Origin: an uncultured Actinomyces sp.
Lineage (GTDB): Bacteria; Actinomycetota; Actinomycetes; Actinomycetales; Actinomycetaceae
NCBI GenBank assembly: GCA_915069725.1
Contig: CAJZFF010000056.1
Location: 1 to 8,686, forward strand
Direction of reading: 5' to 3'
Length of the DNA: 8,686 nt
Part shown: in pieces, positions 8,483 to 8,686 of the stretch
How the letters are laid out: each line of letters starts with the position of its first letter
How positions within the stretch are numbered: the stretch's first letter is position 1
The notes under the pieces: generated by a model
Databases searched by the model: none
Told to the model about the DNA's origin: nothing
The model's input: only the letters and a program-made list of their open reading frames with translations
Made by a program: the position numbers and the translations under genes

Positions 8483-8686
8483 TCAGTCGCGGCTGATGAG
8501 CACCTGGGCGAAGCGCGCCGTCTGGGAGGGCTTGAGGTCGGGCAGGTAGGCCCGGGCGATCGCGATCCCCACCGTGGGCAGGTCCACCAGGTCGGGAACC
8601 GCCAGGTACATGGGCACCGCGCGCGGCTTGAACTTGCGCTTGTAGGCGTGCAGGGAGCCGAAGCCGTAGGCCGGCTCCAGCACGGA
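8483..8686 (-). CDS. C-terminal end of a phosphatidylglycerol lysyltransferase-like (MprF/DUF2156) protein, cut by the window edge
   Basis: The last 67 residues of a minus-strand gene run off the right edge. LEPAYGFGSLHAYKRKFKPR followed by PMYLAVPDLVDLPTVGIAIARAYLP is the pattern that ends MprF-type and DUF2156 domains (a Lys-rich F/Y-K-x-KF-x-P segment, then P-x-Y-L, then a hydrophobic helix). Full-length relatives transfer lysine or another amino acid from aminoacyl-tRNA to phosphatidylglycerol at the membrane and add a flippase domain, lowering negative surface charge. Only the tail is visible here, so activity, start and membrane segments cannot be judged. A GTG at 8683 is in frame but is unlikely to be the start. 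The gene converges on ppdK. Confidence 0.55.
   Translation of the reverse strand, partial: SVLEPAYGFGSLHAYKRKFKPRAVPMYLAVPDLVDLPTVGIAIARAYLPDLKPSQTARFAQVLISRD

Overview
The window reads as chromosomal DNA from a high-GC Gram-positive (actinobacterial) host. Codons end overwhelmingly in G or C, several starts are GTG, ribosome binding sites are AAGGAGG-like, and long spurious open frames lie opposite the genes. The protein set (PelF-like glycosyltransferase, SLC45-type sugar transporter, pyruvate phosphate dikinase, MprF/DUF2156-type lysyltransferase end) would fit an oral-type Actinomyces or a close relative. That genus is an inference from protein flavour and cannot be proven from the window.

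Layout, left to right on the + strand. (1) 1-1809: a glycosyltransferase of the PelF type (GT4), cut by the left edge and carrying a long acidic, disordered N-terminal extension. (2) 1806-2915: a predicted TIM-barrel glycoside hydrolase (GHL15-like), overlapping the first gene by ATGA and so translationally coupled. It has no signal peptide. (3) 2916-3117: a 202-base spacer holding an AACGTT-centred operator-like palindrome and an isolated GATAAT box. (4) 3118-4530: a 12-TM MFS sugar/cation symporter of the SLC45 type. (5) 4559-5005: a universal stress protein 28 bases downstream, starting at GTG 4559. (6) 5056-5107: an intrinsic-terminator-like hairpin closing the transporter/stress-protein unit.

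The 668-base stretch 5006-5673 has no intact gene but is the most unusual part of the window. After the terminator comes a 247-base non-coding element (5110-5356). It has perfect 12-bp terminal inverted repeats and is flanked by an 8-bp near-perfect direct repeat, so it looks like a MITE, possibly of the ISL3 family. Inside it are a perfect 19-bp hairpin and five copies of GTACGACC spaced 20-21 bases apart. Next (5409-5534) is a short open stretch resembling the C-terminal end of the GHL15-like hydrolase, probably a gene remnant. Bases 5535-5673 form the leader of the next gene and contain a CRP/GlxR-like palindrome next to a weak -10 box.

(7) 5674-8379: a full-length pyruvate phosphate dikinase (ppdK). 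(8) 8409-8452: a strong hairpin that may terminate both ppdK and the convergent gene beyond it. (9) 8483-8686, minus strand: the C-terminal end of a phosphatidylglycerol lysyltransferase-like protein, cut by the right edge.

How the genes may work together: the first two form a cell-surface polysaccharide module (polymerising transferase plus glycan-cutting enzyme). The next two form a sugar-uptake unit with a small nucleotide-binding stress protein. ppdK handles the PEP/pyruvate/PPi node. Only the coupling within the first two pairs is supported directly by sequence. The best candidates for something undescribed are the MITE with its phased GTACGACC array and the coupled PelF/GHL15 pair.
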